From contig CAYPFR010000003.1 of assembly GCA_964410285.1 (NCBI GenBank), positions 199,434 through 263,433 of the forward strand: a stretch of 64,000 nucleotides of DNA, in the 5' to 3' direction. Below the pieces are notes generated by a model. That model ran no database searches. It was given only the letters and a program-made list of their open reading frames with translations, and was not told the origin of the DNA. Below are positions 8,242 through 17,538 of the stretch, piece by piece. How positions within the stretch are numbered: position 1 is the first letter of the stretch; every line of letters begins with the position of its first letter. This DNA is from Fretibacter sp964410285. GTDB taxonomy: Bacteria; Pseudomonadota; Alphaproteobacteria; Caulobacterales; Maricaulaceae. Position numbers and translations under genes: made by a program.

Positions 8242-9159
8242 CTATTTTTTTGCTTTTCCGGCTTCCAACAAACCCGTTATGCCGCCCACAGTCGCGGCAA
8301 GGCTAGAAAGCTCCGCCGGAACAATGATTGTCTTTTGGTTTGGCGATTTGGCAAGGCTTTCAAAGGCTTTGACATATTCTTGCGCGACAAAATAATTGAT
8401 CGCATTTACATCGCCCCGCGCAATCGCTTGGCTGACAAGGGCCGTTGCATTGGCTTCCGCTTCGGCTTCGCGCTCACGGGCTTCGGCGTCAAGAAACGCA
8501 GATTCCTTTCGGCCTTCCGCTTCGCGAATAGCGGCTTCTTTTTCGCCTTCCGCTTTCAAAATAGAAGACTGCTTCAGGCCCTCCGCCAGAAGAATTTCCG
8601 AACGCTTCTCACGTTCCGCTTTCATCTGTTTATTCATGGCTTGGGTGATGTCATGGGGGGGAGACAGGTCCTTAATTTCGATCCGCGTCACCTTCGTGCC
8701 CCAGCTATCTGTGGCTGCATCAATCACGGTTAGGAGCCGCGCATTGATTTCATCGCGCCGCGAGAGCACTTCATCAAGGTCCATAGACCCCACCACGGTC
8801 CGCACATTGGTCAGGCACAGGTTCTGGATGGCGTTTTCAAGATTGGAAACTTCATAGGCCGCGCGTCGCACATCAATAACTTGAATAAAGACAACCGCGT
8901 CGGCCGTGACCATCACGTTATCTTTGGTAATCACATCCTGGCTCGGGACATCGACAACGCGCTCACGCATATCCATCTTGATGCCAATCGTATCGAGAAA
9001 AGGCGTAATCAGCGTCAAGCCGGGTTTAAGGGTTTTCACATATCGTCCAAAACGCTCCAGCGTATATTCCGCGCCTTGCGGCACGACAACAACAGTTTTA
9101 ATCGCAAGTATGATCGCGAAAAAAACGAGAATGATAAAAATGATATTTCCGGCGTCCAT
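8242..9159 (-). CDS. qmcA: SPFH/band-7 (stomatin-like) membrane protein, QmcA type
   Basis: This 305-residue protein has one N-terminal membrane helix (residues 4-25) followed directly by the SPFH/band 7 domain (VPQGAEYTLERFGRYVKTL, VDVPSQDVITKDNV). A long Ala/Glu-rich coiled-coil follows (AEREKRSEILLAEGLKQS, EAEANA). Such proteins oligomerise into large cage-like assemblies in the inner membrane, and E. coli QmcA associates with FtsH/HflKC. It lies between a peroxiredoxin gene (55 bases upstream) and nfeD (54 bases downstream), all on the same strand, consistent with an envelope/oxidative stress operon. Confidence 0.93.
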   Translation of the reverse strand: MDAGNIIFIILVFFAIILAIKTVVVVPQGAEYTLERFGRYVKTLKPGLTLITPFLDTIGIKMDMRERVVDVPSQDVITKDNVMVTADAVVFIQVIDVRRAAYEVSNLENAIQNLCLTNVRTVVGSMDLDEVLSRRDEINARLLTVIDAATDSWGTKVTRIEIKDLSPPHDITQAMNKQMKAEREKRSEILLAEGLKQSSILKAEGEKEAAIREAEGRKESAFLDAEAREREAEAEANATALVSQAIARGDVNAINYFVAQEYVKAFESLAKSPNQKTIIVPAELSSLAATVGGITGLLEAGKAKK

Positions 9160-9214
9160 GATTTCCCCTTATGTTTTGACTGTACTTATATTGCGCAAAT
9201 AAGCGGCCCCGCAG

Positions 9215-9697
9215 CTAAAGCTTGCTGAGCAGATAATCAGCTGAGCTGACTTTAAATTCTCCGCCCTCCTCAACGTGCAGGCTTTCGACAACGCCGTCAT
9301 TGACGACCATAGCATATCTTTGGCTGCGGGCGCCCATGCCAAACCCGCTGGCGTCAAGCACGAGCCCGATATCTTTGGCAAAATCGCCATTACCATCCGC
9401 GAGCATGACCATCTCATCGGATACGCCTTGCTCTTTGCCCCACGCGCCCATGACAAAGACATCATTGACGGAGGTGCAGGCAATGGCGTCAACGCCCTTA
9501 GCCTTAAATGCCGCCGCATTGTCTTTAAATCCCGGCAGATGTTTGGCCGAACAAGTCGGGGTGAAAGCCCCCGGAACAGCGAAAAGCGCGACCCGCTTTC
9601 CTGCAAAGATATCTGATGTCGTGACTGGCTGCGGGCCATCCGCCCCCATAGTCATAAATGTGGCTTCAGGTAATTTTTCGCCGATTTTGATCGTCAT
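9215..9697 (-). CDS. Peroxiredoxin (Prx5-like)
   Basis: This thiol peroxidase of 160 residues would reduce peroxides in the cytoplasm using thioredoxin or glutaredoxin/glutathione. The peroxidatic cysteine is C49 in the motif VPGAFTPTCSAKHLPGF, which defines the Prx5/type II peroxiredoxin subfamily. A second cysteine lies in AIACTSVNDVFVMGAW. No glutaredoxin domain is fused. It heads the prx-qmcA-nfeD set on the minus strand and is divergent from yqgE. The exact reductant cannot be told from sequence. Confidence 0.95.
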   Translation of the reverse strand: MTIKIGEKLPEATFMTMGADGPQPVTTSDIFAGKRVALFAVPGAFTPTCSAKHLPGFKDNAAAFKAKGVDAIACTSVNDVFVMGAWGKEQGVSDEMVMLADGNGDFAKDIGLVLDASGFGMGARSQRYAMVVNDGVVESLHVEEGGEFKVSSADYLLSKL

Positions 9698-9873
9698 CTT
9701 AGCTAGGCTCCGTTTTATCTATACCCTTAGATATGGGGCGCGCGCGCAAGAGTTGCAAGATCAACGGGCTCGAATTTGGCAAAATCCTCCCTTAATGGCG
9801 GCGTTTTTCACCGCGTTACGATCGCAATCACTTCACCTCTTGACCTTTTGGCGTTTGGCCGCATGTATATATC

Positions 9874-10458
9874 ATGAGTTCCCACACCCCAATTACCGTT
9901 GCAGACGGGTCCGGACTGGCTGGAAAATTCCTCGTCGCGACCCCGCAAATGGGCGATCCCAGATTTGCCCGCGCCGTGGTATATTTGTGTAATCATGACG
10001 AGGACGGCGCCATGGGAATTATCATAAATAAAACCAAGCCTCTGCCGCTCTCGCAAATGCTGGGCCATATTGGTATCGAAGGTGAGGTCAGGGTGGCAGA
10101 TACGGCGGTGCTGTCCGGCGGGCCGGTGGATACCAACCGAGGCTTTGTCTTGCACTCGCCGGATTTTTCTAATCTCGGCAATTCGCTTCATCTGTCAGAT
10201 ACACTTGTGATGACCTCAAGCAAGGATGTGCTCGAAAGCCTCGTGGCTGATAACGCCCCCAGCAAAGCCGTCCTCGCGGTGGGATATTCGGGCTGGTCCG
10301 ATGGGCAGCTCGCCTCTGAGTTACAAGCCAATGCCTGGCTCGTGGTGGAGGGGGATGAGGCCCTCATTTTCGATACGGACATGGAAAGTAAATGGGAGCG
10401 GGCACTAAGCTCTGCTGGCATCTCTCCAAACATGCTCAGCGCAGGCGGCAGTGCCTAG
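9874..10458 (+). CDS. YqgE/AlgH family protein (DUF179)
   Basis: This 194-residue protein of the DUF179 family has the hallmark LAGKFLVATPQMGDPRFARA, GAMGIIINK and LSGGPVDTNRGFVLH motifs. The biochemical function of the family is unresolved; AlgH was linked to alginate regulation in Pseudomonas. There is no clear Shine-Dalgarno. A four-codon mini-ORF from ATG 9863 ends at a TGA that overlaps the start codon, probably by chance. The 3' end overlaps the convergent acetyltransferase gene by four bases. Confidence 0.93.
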   Translation: MSSHTPITVADGSGLAGKFLVATPQMGDPRFARAVVYLCNHDEDGAMGIIINKTKPLPLSQMLGHIGIEGEVRVADTAVLSGGPVDTNRGFVLHSPDFSNLGNSLHLSDTLVMTSSKDVLESLVADNAPSKAVLAVGYSGWSDGQLASELQANAWLVVEGDEALIFDTDMESKWERALSSAGISPNMLSAGGSA

Positions 10459-11030
10459 GCATAGTGATCGCTAGAGAGCCGCGCATAGATCGCGTGATCG
10501 CGCCACATACCGTCAATTTTAAGGTAGCCGCGCGCCTTGCCCTCAAACTGAAAACCCACGACTTCCAGCAGGTTTATTGACGGCGTGTTTTCCGGCCGCA
10601 CCGCCGCTTCAATCCGGTGTAAGCCCAGCTCGTCAAAACAAAAGGCGCAAGCCGCCCGAACAGAGGCCTGCGCATAACCTTGGCGAATATAATGCTGTCC
10701 AATCCAATAGCCGAGCTGCACTTGCTGGCTAATGCCGCGTTGTATCTGCGTAAGGTTACACGCCCCAATCAAGCGGCCATCCGTTTCCCGAAAGATATGA
10801 AACGGAAACCCCTCTCCCGCCGCTGTCATTTTTTTAAACCGCGAAAGCCGCGCCTTATAGCTCGCGCGGGTGAGATGATTATCATCCCAGAGCGGCTCCC
10901 AAGGCGTAAGGAAGTCTTGACTGTCCCTGCGAAGCGCCGCCCATTGTTCATAATCTGCCCATTTGGGGTGGCGCAAAATAACATTGCCGCGCGGAGAGCG
11001 CCCTCTGAGCTGGCTGTGCAGATTAGCCAT
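10455..11030 (-). CDS. rimJ: GNAT acetyltransferase, RimJ-like
   Basis: This 191-residue GCN5-related acetyltransferase resembles those annotated as ribosomal-protein-alanine N-acetyltransferase. It starts near RGRSPRGNVILRHPKW and has the LTPWEPLWDD motif, the acetyl-CoA site QLGYWIGQHYIRQGYAQASV and the NTPSINLLEVVGF motif of the RimJ/RimL group. The predicted reaction is transfer of acetyl from acetyl-CoA to an N-terminal amine; the true substrate is unproven. Its start overlaps the surf1 stop by eight bases, so it may be the last gene of the oxidase operon. Confidence 0.85.
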   Translation of the reverse strand: MANLHSQLRGRSPRGNVILRHPKWADYEQWAALRRDSQDFLTPWEPLWDDNHLTRASYKARLSRFKKMTAAGEGFPFHIFRETDGRLIGACNLTQIQRGISQQVQLGYWIGQHYIRQGYAQASVRAACAFCFDELGLHRIEAAVRPENTPSINLLEVVGFQFEGKARGYLKIDGMWRDHAIYARLSSDHYA

Positions 11031-11796
11031 GAGGCTTAAACCCCAGCCGTCCGCGCTGCACGTGCAATATCACATATATGAGCAGCAAGATGACAGCAAA
11101 GCTGTACCATGTCAGCATATAGTCAAAATGGTTATTGCGAATGTCAGGACGTTTTATTGGAAGGCCCTGCGCCGAGGTTTCGCCAGGCACGAGATCAATA
11201 TAATAGCGGGTATCAATTGGGCGGCTTTCAAATATCCCATTTTGGCCTTGTGCCCAGACGGGAGCACCTTGATTGTCCCCGCTGCTTTGCTGAAAAGGGT
11301 CAAAGCCGAACCAGCGATTAAGCTCGGCGGTGCTTTTGGCAGTTCCGCGCTCGGGCGCACGCCATATCCGAACATAGCCCGCAAATTCGCCCGCCAGACC
11401 GGGCATGACTTTGACTTTGCCGCGCTGCGAATCCGGTACAAGGTTACCCGCCGCATAGGCGCGCTGCCCTTGATCTCTACCCTCAACCGCGAAATAGCGC
11501 CGCCACATCAAGGCATTTTTTTGCCGCGTATAAACCAGATAAGGTAATTGCCCGGGCAGAATATCGGCCGCAAACTCTATGCGCCTAAAGTCCACAGGCT
11601 CCTTATTCTCGATCGCTGCGGTAAGCGCTTTAAGGGACTCAAGGGGCGGTGATGTTACTGCCTGCTCGACATCCTCCAGCAAAGACGTTTTCCATTGCAG
11701 GCGATCATATTGCCAATTGCCAAGACCGATCAGAATTATGACCGATATAAGTGTAAAGACCGTCAGGCCGGGGAAAGGACGGAACTGAAAGCGCAT
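11023..11796 (-). CDS. SURF1-family cytochrome oxidase assembly protein
   Basis: SURF1 proteins deliver or insert heme a during assembly of subunit I of aa3-type oxidase. The sequence starting MRFQFRPFPGLTVFTL has an N-terminal membrane helix ending GLGNWQYDRLQWK, a periplasmic domain with GYVRIWRAPERG and YYIDLVPG, and a C-terminal helix (NNHFDYMLTWYSFAVILLL). ATG at 11796 is favoured by comparison with the family; an in-frame start 33 bases upstream is possible. It is downstream of ctaE on the same strand with a gap of about 140 bases. Confidence 0.93.
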   Translation of the reverse strand: MRFQFRPFPGLTVFTLISVIILIGLGNWQYDRLQWKTSLLEDVEQAVTSPPLESLKALTAAIENKEPVDFRRIEFAADILPGQLPYLVYTRQKNALMWRRYFAVEGRDQGQRAYAAGNLVPDSQRGKVKVMPGLAGEFAGYVRIWRAPERGTAKSTAELNRWFGFDPFQQSSGDNQGAPVWAQGQNGIFESRPIDTRYYIDLVPGETSAQGLPIKRPDIRNNHFDYMLTWYSFAVILLLIYVILHVQRGRLGFKPHG

Positions 11797-11937
11797 ATCA
11801 TGCGGCCCATTGCCCGCCCGCAGGTGCATTCACCCTGCGCGGGGCCGGTCCAGAGAAAAGGGCCCTTTCCCCGCTATGGAGCCAACCACCCTTAAGTCTT
11901 TGATTAAGCGGTAATCGCGCGCCCATAAACCCAAAGC

Positions 11938-12897
11938 CTATTGGAAGACCACATAGACAAAGGCGAAAAGGAAAAGCCAAACGACATCAACAAAGTGCCA
12001 ATACCAAGCTGCCGCTTCGAGGCCAAAATGCTTCTCTGGCCGTAGGCCGCCTCTCATCAGGCGCATCCAGCAAACAAAGAGGAAGATAGTCCCAATTAAC
12101 ACATGCAAACCGTGGAACCCTGTCGCAAGGAAGAAGGCAGATCCATAGACATTTGTATTAAGCCAGAAGCTCTCATCACCGCGGTGGGCGAAGGCTTCCA
12201 TATATTCTACGCCTTGGAGATAGGTAAACAGAATACCAAGAACGACGGTTAGGAAAAGGCCCCATTTCGCGCCCTTACGGTCGCCGTGTATGAGGGCGTG
12301 GTGGGCCCATGTGACAGTTGTCCCAGACAGCAACAGCACCAATGTATTCATCAGGGGCAAATGCCATGGATTGATGGTCTCAATATTAGGAATATCACTC
12401 CCGGCCCAGCCTTCTAGCGTGCCAAACCCGTCGTCATAGGTGTAATCAGGGTTCCATTTCGCCCGCGCGCCTTGGAACAGCTTTAGCTCAAAGAACATCC
12501 AGAACCAGCCAACAAAGAACATGGCCTCTTGCATGATAAACATGATCATGCCGTAGCGCAGGCCAATATCAACAACAGGCGTGTGGTCACCGGCCTCGGA
12601 TTCGCGGGCAACATCACGCCACCAGCCATACATAACATAAGACGCGAAGAGACAACCCAATAGCAAGATTATCCAGCCCCCGCCCGGGGCTTCGGCTCCG
12701 GCAAGCGGCATTTGGAAATTATCAAGTCCGCGGGCAAAGAAAAATTCCATGATGCCGCCGTCTTCGGTGCGCGGCGTCAGCCCCGCGAAGAAAACAACCA
12801 TGCCAAGACCCCAGATGAGGCAGGCAACACCTGACAGGAAAGGCCACGGGCTGGGCGGGATAAGATGATAGTCATGCTCGACGGCTTCTGATGCCAT
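11938..12897 (-). CDS. ctaE: Cytochrome c oxidase subunit III
   Basis: This is subunit III of the aa3-type oxidase, a seven-helix membrane protein that stabilises proton uptake and subunit I. The sequence starts MASEAVEHDYHLIPPSPWPF and contains MFFVGWFWMFFELKLF, WAHHALIHGDRKGAKWG, GFHGLHVLIGTIFLFVCW and the C-terminal WYWHFVDVVWLFLFAFVY. ATG at 12897 is chosen over an upstream GTG (12930) because GGAGG lies six bases before it. It is downstream of ctaG in the cta operon. Confidence 0.97.
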   Translation of the reverse strand: MASEAVEHDYHLIPPSPWPFLSGVACLIWGLGMVVFFAGLTPRTEDGGIMEFFFARGLDNFQMPLAGAEAPGGGWIILLLGCLFASYVMYGWWRDVARESEAGDHTPVVDIGLRYGMIMFIMQEAMFFVGWFWMFFELKLFQGARAKWNPDYTYDDGFGTLEGWAGSDIPNIETINPWHLPLMNTLVLLLSGTTVTWAHHALIHGDRKGAKWGLFLTVVLGILFTYLQGVEYMEAFAHRGDESFWLNTNVYGSAFFLATGFHGLHVLIGTIFLFVCWMRLMRGGLRPEKHFGLEAAAWYWHFVDVVWLFLFAFVYVVFQ

Positions 12898-12971
12898 GAC
12901 GGCCTCCGCTTTGGTCTTAAATTCTTGCACTGCTATAGCGGGCCACTCCCGCTACGGCAATAAGTTTGGGT

Positions 12972-13562
12972 CTAATTCAGGGCGCTCACGCCGACTTTGT
13001 TCTGTTTTGTCGCAGGCAATGCGACCTCATTGCCGTCCTCGCTCTCAAAGAAAGTATAAGAGAGTGTGATTTTTTTGACATCATCATTGCGCCGCTCTTC
13101 CTCAATTAACGAATCGACGAAGAAAATCACAGGGAAATCAACGGTCTGCCCAGGCTGCAAGGTTTGTTCGGTAAAGCAAAAACACTCGGTTTTCGTAAAA
13201 TAGGGCGCCGCCTTGATCGGCGTGACATTGAAGGTCGCAATCCCCGTCACGGGGGTATCGGAGGTATTCGTCACCTTGTAATAGGCCAGCGTGGATTGCC
13301 CGACCTTCACATCAACATAAGGCACATCCGGCACAAAGTTCCACGGCAAGTCATTTGACACATTGGAGTCAAAACTCACCCTTATGTCGCGATCGATAAT
13401 ATCGCTTGTATTCACCTCGGCTTGGCGCGTTGTGCCGCCGTACCCCGTGATCTTGCAAAAGGTGTCGTATAGCGGTTTTGAGGCAAAGCCCAGTGCAAGC
13501 ATAGCCAAAGCCGCCCCTGCAAGCATGACCAATGTTCGATTGTTCTTAGTCGTAGTTTCCAT
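12972..13562 (-). CDS. ctaG: Cytochrome c oxidase assembly protein CtaG/Cox11
   Basis: This copper chaperone helps form the CuB site in subunit I. The 196-residue protein has one N-terminal membrane helix (residues 8-25) and a periplasmic immunoglobulin-like domain. The copper-binding motif CFCFTEQTLQPGQ and the conserved FVPDVPYVDVKVG and MPVIFFVD-like strand FPVIFFVD are present. The ATG directly abuts the stop codon of the preceding small membrane protein gene (TAGATG), so translation is probably coupled. Confidence 0.96.
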   Translation of the reverse strand: METTTKNNRTLVMLAGAALAMLALGFASKPLYDTFCKITGYGGTTRQAEVNTSDIIDRDIRVSFDSNVSNDLPWNFVPDVPYVDVKVGQSTLAYYKVTNTSDTPVTGIATFNVTPIKAAPYFTKTECFCFTEQTLQPGQTVDFPVIFFVDSLIEEERRNDDVKKITLSYTFFESEDGNEVALPATKQNKVGVSALN

Positions 13563-13751
13563 CTAATTCGCTCGTGTGATCATTGTAACAAATACGAAAA
13601 GCATAAATAACGCCAGAGAGATCGCAATGGCGGCATTTCGCTTATTTCGTGCCTTCAGCTCCGCCTCTGTTGGGGCGATAAATTGCTGCGGGGTATCGCG
13701 GTATTCACGCGGGGCTTTGCCGCGTTTTGCCTGATTATCATCTCCAGTCAT
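13563..13751 (-). CDS. Small membrane protein between ctaB and ctaG
   Basis: This 62-residue protein has a charged, Pro-containing cytoplasmic N-terminus (about 38 residues, including KAPREYRDTPQQFIAPTEAE) and one C-terminal transmembrane helix (AAIAISLALFMLFVFVTMI). It sits between ctaB (10 bases upstream) and ctaG (abutting), a position where alphaproteobacteria commonly carry a small single-helix protein, sometimes called CoxF. A role in oxidase assembly is inferred only from position. Confidence 0.8.
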   Translation of the reverse strand: MTGDDNQAKRGKAPREYRDTPQQFIAPTEAELKARNKRNAAIAISLALFMLFVFVTMITRAN

Positions 13752-13761
13752 ATCGCCACCT

Positions 13762-14817
13762 TTATGAAAACAAACCCGCGCTCAGCACGTCAGCCGCGAG
13801 CGCGCCAAATATGGCAAAGAGATAAAGAATAGAGAAGGCGAACATATTTCGCGCCGCCTTGTCACCCGATTTAGCCGCATAAAGCGAGGCTTCGTCCAGC
13901 GGAGTATGACTTTCCCCCGCCCGCGAGCGCCAAACACGAACCGCCATATAAAGGAACACCGCGTTAAGCAGCGCAGCAGATAGACCGTATATCCATCCCG
14001 CAAGCCCCGTAATTACTGGCACGGCGCACACCCCCGCCAGCAATATCGTATAGACAAGCATTTGGAACCGGGTCGATTTCGCCCCCGCCACATTCGGCAT
14101 CATGGGTATACCCACCTTTCCATAATCACCGGTCTTATACAGGGCAAGCGCCCAGAAATGGGGCGGTGTCCACAAAAATGTAATCATAAATAAGGCCGCG
14201 GAATTTAAGCTAATATCCCCCGTGACCGCAGCCCAGCCAACCATAGGCGGAAACGCGCCCGCCGCCCCGCCAATGACGATATTCTGCGGTGTGGTTCGCT
14301 TTAGCCACATGGTGTAAATCACGGCATAAAAGAAGATTGTAAAGGCTAGCAAAGCGGCGGCCATGATATTCGCGCTAATATACAGTCCCCAGACCGAAGC
14401 TGCGCTTATGATAATGCCAAAGGTGAGCGCGCTTTGCGGGGATATCGCGCCGCGCGCAACAGGGCGCTGTCGTGTGCGGGTCATTTTCGCGTCAATATCG
14501 GCATCATACCACATATTCAGCGCACCTGACGCGCCGGCCCCCGCAGCAATACAGAGAATCGACGCGGCCGCCTTCCAGAGCGGCAAGCTGCCCGGCGCAC
14601 AGAGGAGGCCAACCCATGCTGTAAAGACCACAAGTGACATAACGCGCGGTTTCATCAAGGCGAAATAATCCTCTGGCCCCGCCAGACTTAGTCCCGCGCG
14701 AAGGCTACCGCGCAGATCACCCACAGCGAGCGAGGGCGAAACCGCAAGCGAAGGAGAGGCCGCGATCGTCTCCGATGCGGCCTCCCCCAAATTAGATATA
14801 TCGCCTTGGGACGTCAT
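13762..14817 (-). CDS. ctaB: Protoheme IX farnesyltransferase
   Basis: This UbiA-family prenyltransferase converts heme b to heme o, the first step to heme a. The product of 351 residues has about nine membrane helices. The Asp-rich active-site motifs are NMWYDADIDAKMTRTRQRP and the second Asp/Lys region around YKTGDYGKVGIPMMPNVAG. ATG at 14817 overlaps the ctaD stop by one base (TAATG), which fixes the start; the frame upstream of it lies inside ctaD. The first 40 residues are unusual for the family and contain a SPSLAV hexapeptide repeated twice. Confidence 0.96.
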   Translation of the reverse strand: MTSQGDISNLGEAASETIAASPSLAVSPSLAVGDLRGSLRAGLSLAGPEDYFALMKPRVMSLVVFTAWVGLLCAPGSLPLWKAAASILCIAAGAGASGALNMWYDADIDAKMTRTRQRPVARGAISPQSALTFGIIISAASVWGLYISANIMAAALLAFTIFFYAVIYTMWLKRTTPQNIVIGGAAGAFPPMVGWAAVTGDISLNSAALFMITFLWTPPHFWALALYKTGDYGKVGIPMMPNVAGAKSTRFQMLVYTILLAGVCAVPVITGLAGWIYGLSAALLNAVFLYMAVRVWRSRAGESHTPLDEASLYAAKSGDKAARNMFAFSILYLFAIFGALAADVLSAGLFS

Positions 14818-16445
14818 TAATGTCCCGGCTCGTCTTCGATAACGGGCAGCGTATTGAACTGGTGGAAAGGCGGCGGAGAGGTCAAGGTCCACTCCAAGGT
14901 TGTCGCGCCTTCGCCCCAATAGTTTTCGCTGGCAGGGCGGCGAACCCATAAGGCTTCGATGACCCAGACAAAGAAAAGTACAACCGAGAACAAGGTCAGG
15001 AAAGCACCCGCCGTTGAAAGCTGGTTATAAAAGGCAAATTCCACTGGATAATCAACATAGCGGCGCGGCATGCCTTGCATTCCAAGGAAGTGCTGCGGGA
15101 AGAAAATCAGGTTCACGCCAATAAAGAAGGCCCAGAAATGTGCGGCCGCAAGGTACTTATTATACAGAACGCCAAACATTTTGCCGAACCAATAGGTAAA
15201 GCCGCAGAAAATCCCGAACACAGCGCCCATAGAGAGTACGTAGTGGAAGTGGGCGACCACGTAATATGTATCGTGAAGCGCAGCATCTACGCCGGCATTG
15301 GCAAGTACAACGCCGGTCACGCCGCCGACAACAAAGAGGAAAATAAAGGCCAGCGCCCACTGCATGGGTATGGAATAGCGGATTGACCCGCCCCACATTG
15401 TCGCAAGCCATGAGAAAATTTTCACCCCAGTTGGCACCGCAATCACAAGCGTGGCCGCAAGGAAGTAAGCCTTCAGGTTCACATCCATACCAACAGTATA
15501 CATGTGGTGCGCCCAGACAACAAAACCGACAACGCCGATCGCGACCATCGCATAGGCCATGCCCAGATAACCAAATACAGGCTTACGGCTAAATGTAGAA
15601 ATAACGTGGCTGACGATGCCGAAGGCTGGCAGGATCATGATATAGACTTCTGGGTGACCAAAGAACCAGAACAAGTGCTGGAACATCTCTGGGTCTCCGC
15701 CCATGGCTGGGTTAAAGAAGCCTGTGCCGCCCGCAATACGGTCGGTAAAGAGCATGAATAGAGCGGCCGCAAGAACTGGCAGCGCCAGTAGCAGCAAAAA
15801 TGCTGTTACTAGAACGGCCCACGCAAAGAGCGGCATTTTGTGAATAGTCATGCCCGGTGCGCGCATGTTCAAAATCGTGGTAATGAAATTAATCGCGCCA
15901 AAGATCGAGCTAAAGCCCGCTGCCAATAAGCCGATAATGATAAAATCAAAGGCAGGCCCAGGAGAGCCGCTGGTTGAGAGCGGCGGATACATCACCCATC
16001 CGCCGCCAAAGCCATTGCCGGATGCACTGCCCGGAACAGCAAAAGAAATCAGCAAGCAGATGAGTGCCACCGGTAGCAGCCAGAAAGATAAATTATTCAT
16101 TCGAGGGAAAGCCATATCCGGCGCGCCGATCATAATCGGGACAAACCAGTTACCGAAACCGCCAATCAAGGCGGGCATAACCATAAAGAAGATCATGATC
16201 AGCCCATGCATGGACACAAACACGTTATAAGTGTGGTAATTCTCAAAGATTTGAATGCCGGGCTGGCCCAGTTCAAGGCGCATCATAAAGGACAGGTAGC
16301 CGCCGATCAGACCGGAAATAATCCCGAAGATCAGATATAGCGTACCAATATCTTTGTGATTGGTCGAATAAAACCAGCGTTCAATGAAGCCAAGCTTGTG
16401 ATCATCATGGCCACCGGCGTGGCTGTCACCATAAGAAATCGCCAT
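14817..16445 (-). CDS. ctaD: Cytochrome c oxidase subunit I (aa3 type)
   Basis: This is the catalytic subunit carrying heme a and the heme a3-CuB centre for O2 reduction and proton pumping. It has 542 residues and twelve helices. The heme a ligand region (NYHTYNVFVSMHGLIMIFFM), the CuB His/cross-linked Tyr motif (FFGHPEVYIMILPAFG), the HHMYTVGMD histidine pair and the HFHYVLSMGAVF heme ligands are all present. It lies nine bases after ctaC and overlaps ctaB by one base, giving the usual alphaproteobacterial order. Confidence 0.98.
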   Translation of the reverse strand: MAISYGDSHAGGHDDHKLGFIERWFYSTNHKDIGTLYLIFGIISGLIGGYLSFMMRLELGQPGIQIFENYHTYNVFVSMHGLIMIFFMVMPALIGGFGNWFVPIMIGAPDMAFPRMNNLSFWLLPVALICLLISFAVPGSASGNGFGGGWVMYPPLSTSGSPGPAFDFIIIGLLAAGFSSIFGAINFITTILNMRAPGMTIHKMPLFAWAVLVTAFLLLLALPVLAAALFMLFTDRIAGGTGFFNPAMGGDPEMFQHLFWFFGHPEVYIMILPAFGIVSHVISTFSRKPVFGYLGMAYAMVAIGVVGFVVWAHHMYTVGMDVNLKAYFLAATLVIAVPTGVKIFSWLATMWGGSIRYSIPMQWALAFIFLFVVGGVTGVVLANAGVDAALHDTYYVVAHFHYVLSMGAVFGIFCGFTYWFGKMFGVLYNKYLAAAHFWAFFIGVNLIFFPQHFLGMQGMPRRYVDYPVEFAFYNQLSTAGAFLTLFSVVLFFVWVIEALWVRRPASENYWGEGATTLEWTLTSPPPFHQFNTLPVIEDEPGH

Positions 16446-16454
16446 TCAGGCCTC

Positions 16455-17333
16455 CTATTTCGGGGCGGCGGCTGTGGCCGCGCCCGCTGTAACTGGTAAT
16501 TGTGTTTCCAATTTTTCCGCTGTGCTTGTGGCAAACGCCCCGCCATTGGCAGCCCATTGGCGGAATTCGTCTTTACCCACGACCTGCACTTCGATCGGCA
16601 TATAGGCATGCCGAACGCCGCAAAGCTCTGAGCACTGACCGAAATATGTACCTTCTTTGCCGGGATTCACCTTAAACCATGTTTCATTAAGACGTCCCGG
16701 AACTGCGTCCATTTTAATGCCAAAAGCAGGAACCGCAAAGCTATGCAAATTATTGGAAGATGTCACGATCACGCGAACCGTCGTATCTACGGGCACGACA
16801 AGCGGTGCGTCCGAGCCCAGCAAATACGGTTTACCGGCCGCCTTGGCGTCCGCTTCTTCAAGGACATTTGAAATAAAACTCTCGACCTCAGGATGATCAG
16901 GATAGGCATACTCCCAGTTCCACGTATTACCCGTAACTTTGATTGTCATGTCGGATTCGGGAATCACGTCTTGGAAGTATAAAAGCCGCATGGAGGGCAC
17001 AACCATAATCAAAAGGATAATGACGGGGATGATTGTCCACGCAACCTCAAGGCCGACATGGTGCGTTGTTTTAGACGGCACAGGATTACGCTTTTCGGAA
17101 AAGCGCCACATGATATAACCCATAAGCACAAGAACGAAGAGCGTGATGCCCGTGATAATTGGCATAAGATAGACATTGTGGAAACTTATGAGGTTTTCCA
17201 TCACAGGGGTCACGCCCTCTTGGAAGCCGATCGCTTTGTCTTTCGGACCATTTGCAGCAAAGGCCGCATCTGCAGCGGCGAGCGCCGCGATTGCCGCCCC
17301 GGAGCCTGCCAATATCACTCGTTTAAAACCCAT
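16455..17333 (-). CDS. ctaC: Cytochrome c oxidase subunit II
   Basis: This subunit accepts electrons from cytochrome c through the binuclear CuA centre in the periplasm. The 292-residue protein has a signal peptide (residues 1-26, ending AFA), two membrane helices and a cupredoxin domain. The CuA ligands are clear in QCSELCGVRHAYMPIEV (C-x3-C-x3-H-x2-M), and the upstream His is in NNLHSFAVPAFGIKMD. The tail ends in an Ala/Thr-rich segment. It is the first gene of the operon, divergent from tldD across about 205 bases. Confidence 0.97.
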   Translation of the reverse strand: MGFKRVILAGSGAAIAALAAADAAFAANGPKDKAIGFQEGVTPVMENLISFHNVYLMPIITGITLFVLVLMGYIMWRFSEKRNPVPSKTTHHVGLEVAWTIIPVIILLIMVVPSMRLLYFQDVIPESDMTIKVTGNTWNWEYAYPDHPEVESFISNVLEEADAKAAGKPYLLGSDAPLVVPVDTTVRVIVTSSNNLHSFAVPAFGIKMDAVPGRLNETWFKVNPGKEGTYFGQCSELCGVRHAYMPIEVQVVGKDEFRQWAANGGAFATSTAEKLETQLPVTAGAATAAAPK

Positions 17334-17538
17334 AGGTCCTCACACATTCCGACATAGGGGGACTCACTTGTCCCTACATTTAGATATATATACGCCTAAG
17401 CGCCGAAAAAAGCAGGGGCTTTTGTCGCGCGGATTGTCGCATAAGGGGGCTTTACTATACCGCCTGCGCCCTTACATAAAGAGCTAACACAGCAGGGCTG
17501 CAAAAAATCTTCCCTTTCCCCGAAATAGGATGCTCTTT

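Noticed and set aside
9863..9877. Four-codon upstream ORF whose stop overlaps the yqgE start
   Set aside because: Very short, no ribosome-binding site of its own, and likely by chance; noted only as a possible coupling element.
14700..14770. Repeated SPSLAV coding segment at the ctaB N-terminus as a mobile or repeat element
   Set aside because: Only two degenerate 18-base copies inside a poorly conserved N-terminal extension; mentioned in the gene entry only.
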